Both the position numbers and the translations under genes were made by a program. Below, one piece after another: positions 49,173-49,558 of a stretch of 49,558 bases of DNA (within the stretch, counting starts at the first letter, position 1; each line of letters begins with the position of its first letter). Source of the stretch: Leisingera sp. ANG-Vp (lineage in GTDB: Bacteria; Pseudomonadota; Alphaproteobacteria; Rhodobacterales; Rhodobacteraceae); assembly GCF_000813725.1 (NCBI RefSeq), contig NZ_JWLD01000065.1, forward strand, positions 1 through 49,558, written 5' to 3'. A model generated the notes under the pieces. That model saw only the letters and a list, made by a program, of their open reading frames with translations. It made no database searches and was not told the DNA's origin.

Positions 49173-49558
49173 ACCCGCCGCCCGGATCGACGGTGTACGC
49201 GGATTTCCCCACGCAACTAAAGGCCAGCGCTGATAGCGGGTAATCTGTGCCTTTAGATTTCTAGACCATGCCGCCGCCGCTGGCGCCGGGTTAGGCCGCA
49301 TGAAAACCCGATTGCACCACCGTTGCGTTACCGAATGGAAAACAAAATCATAGACCGGAGAATGAGGCGCAAGATGGCCGAACCAGCCAATTTTGAATTT
49401 TCGATGCCCCCGGCTTGATCCTGGTTTTCCTATGCAAGCCAGCAGGCAGCGATGGGGTGTCCCCCTCATCGCTGACCTAGTGTCCTCCAGTTCGGGGTCA
49501 GCACAAAAACTGGGAAAGACTCGCTAACGAAAAAACATCTGGAGTGCCCCATCTGAAT
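49173..49558. other. 3' flank without a recognised gene
   Basis: No gene is supported. A hairpin-like pair (CAGCGATG near 49,449 and CATCGCTG near 49,469) flanks short G and C runs and could end the LysR transcript or mark a repeat. The last ~80 bases may be the start of an insertion element, since contigs often break there, but no end sequence is identifiable. Confidence 0.4.

Noticed and set aside
49440-49558. Insertion-sequence end at the right edge
   Set aside because: Contig ends often fall in IS elements, but no transposase start or recognisable terminal repeat could be identified.

Overview
The window looks like chromosome of an alphaproteobacterium of the Rhodobacteraceae, roseobacter lineage (Leisingera, Phaeobacter or Ruegeria type). 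The signs are GC-rich coding DNA, a D,D-carboxypeptidase-tmk-holB-tatD-metallohydrolase cluster, a TRAP transporter, and prophage families typical of this group (a spanin2-like lipoprotein, GapR, DUF1064). This placement is from pattern recognition, not a search.

Region 1 (1-22,560) is most of a lambdoid-style prophage beside a tRNA-Ser(UGA) gene. From the tRNA leftward come a tyrosine integrase, an excisionase-like protein, and a control region with two divergent small HTH regulators and four copies of a 17-bp operator-like dyad. Next come a replication-initiator-like gene carrying internal iterons, then GapR, a DUF1064 nuclease-like protein, a Mor-like activator and two small virion-type genes. 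After the cargo described below come a lysis cassette (coiled-coil membrane protein, holin-endolysin fusion, unimolecular spanin) and the packaging and head genes (TerS, TerL, gpW-like, portal, protease-capsid fusion). Late genes run leftward and leave the window in the capsid gene. The first ~200 bases look like degraded contig-end sequence, and tail genes and the second attachment site are not present.

Region 2 (about 8,150-15,250) is an AT-richer cargo island on the opposite strand, placed between the virion-type gene and the lysis genes. Four tightly packed genes encode a DNA methyltransferase, a phosphoribosyltransferase-like protein, a large ORC/CDC6-like AAA+ ATPase and an unrecognised 321-residue protein. 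A small membrane protein gene follows. The layout is that of a prophage-borne conflict or anti-phage defence system, and it is the most interesting part of the window.

Region 3 (22,560-31,000) is core chromosome: the tRNA, an SPOR lipoprotein, a D-Ala-D-Ala carboxypeptidase, thymidylate kinase, the DNA polymerase III delta-prime subunit, a TatD nuclease and a metallo-beta-lactamase-fold hydrolase. An AEC-type transporter and a GntR regulator/Asp-Glu racemase pair follow.

Region 4 (31,060-38,430) is a catabolic locus: a LysR regulator divergent from an enolase-superfamily enzyme, a DadA-like FAD oxidoreductase, a complete TRAP transporter (dctP, dctQ, dctM) and a bile-acid-symporter-like permease. 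The substrate is probably an amino acid or a hydroxyproline-like compound but cannot be fixed from sequence.

Region 5 (38,440-44,870) is a leftward cluster of large, multi-domain glycosyltransferase, methyltransferase-like and sulfotransferase-like genes, probably for a cell-surface glycan. Region 6 (45,140-49,558) holds an IS3-type remnant fused in frame to an AraC-type HTH fragment, a D-serine ammonia-lyase gene, an unusual serine hydroxymethyltransferase gene and a divergent GcvA-like LysR regulator. It ends in about 390 bases without a gene.
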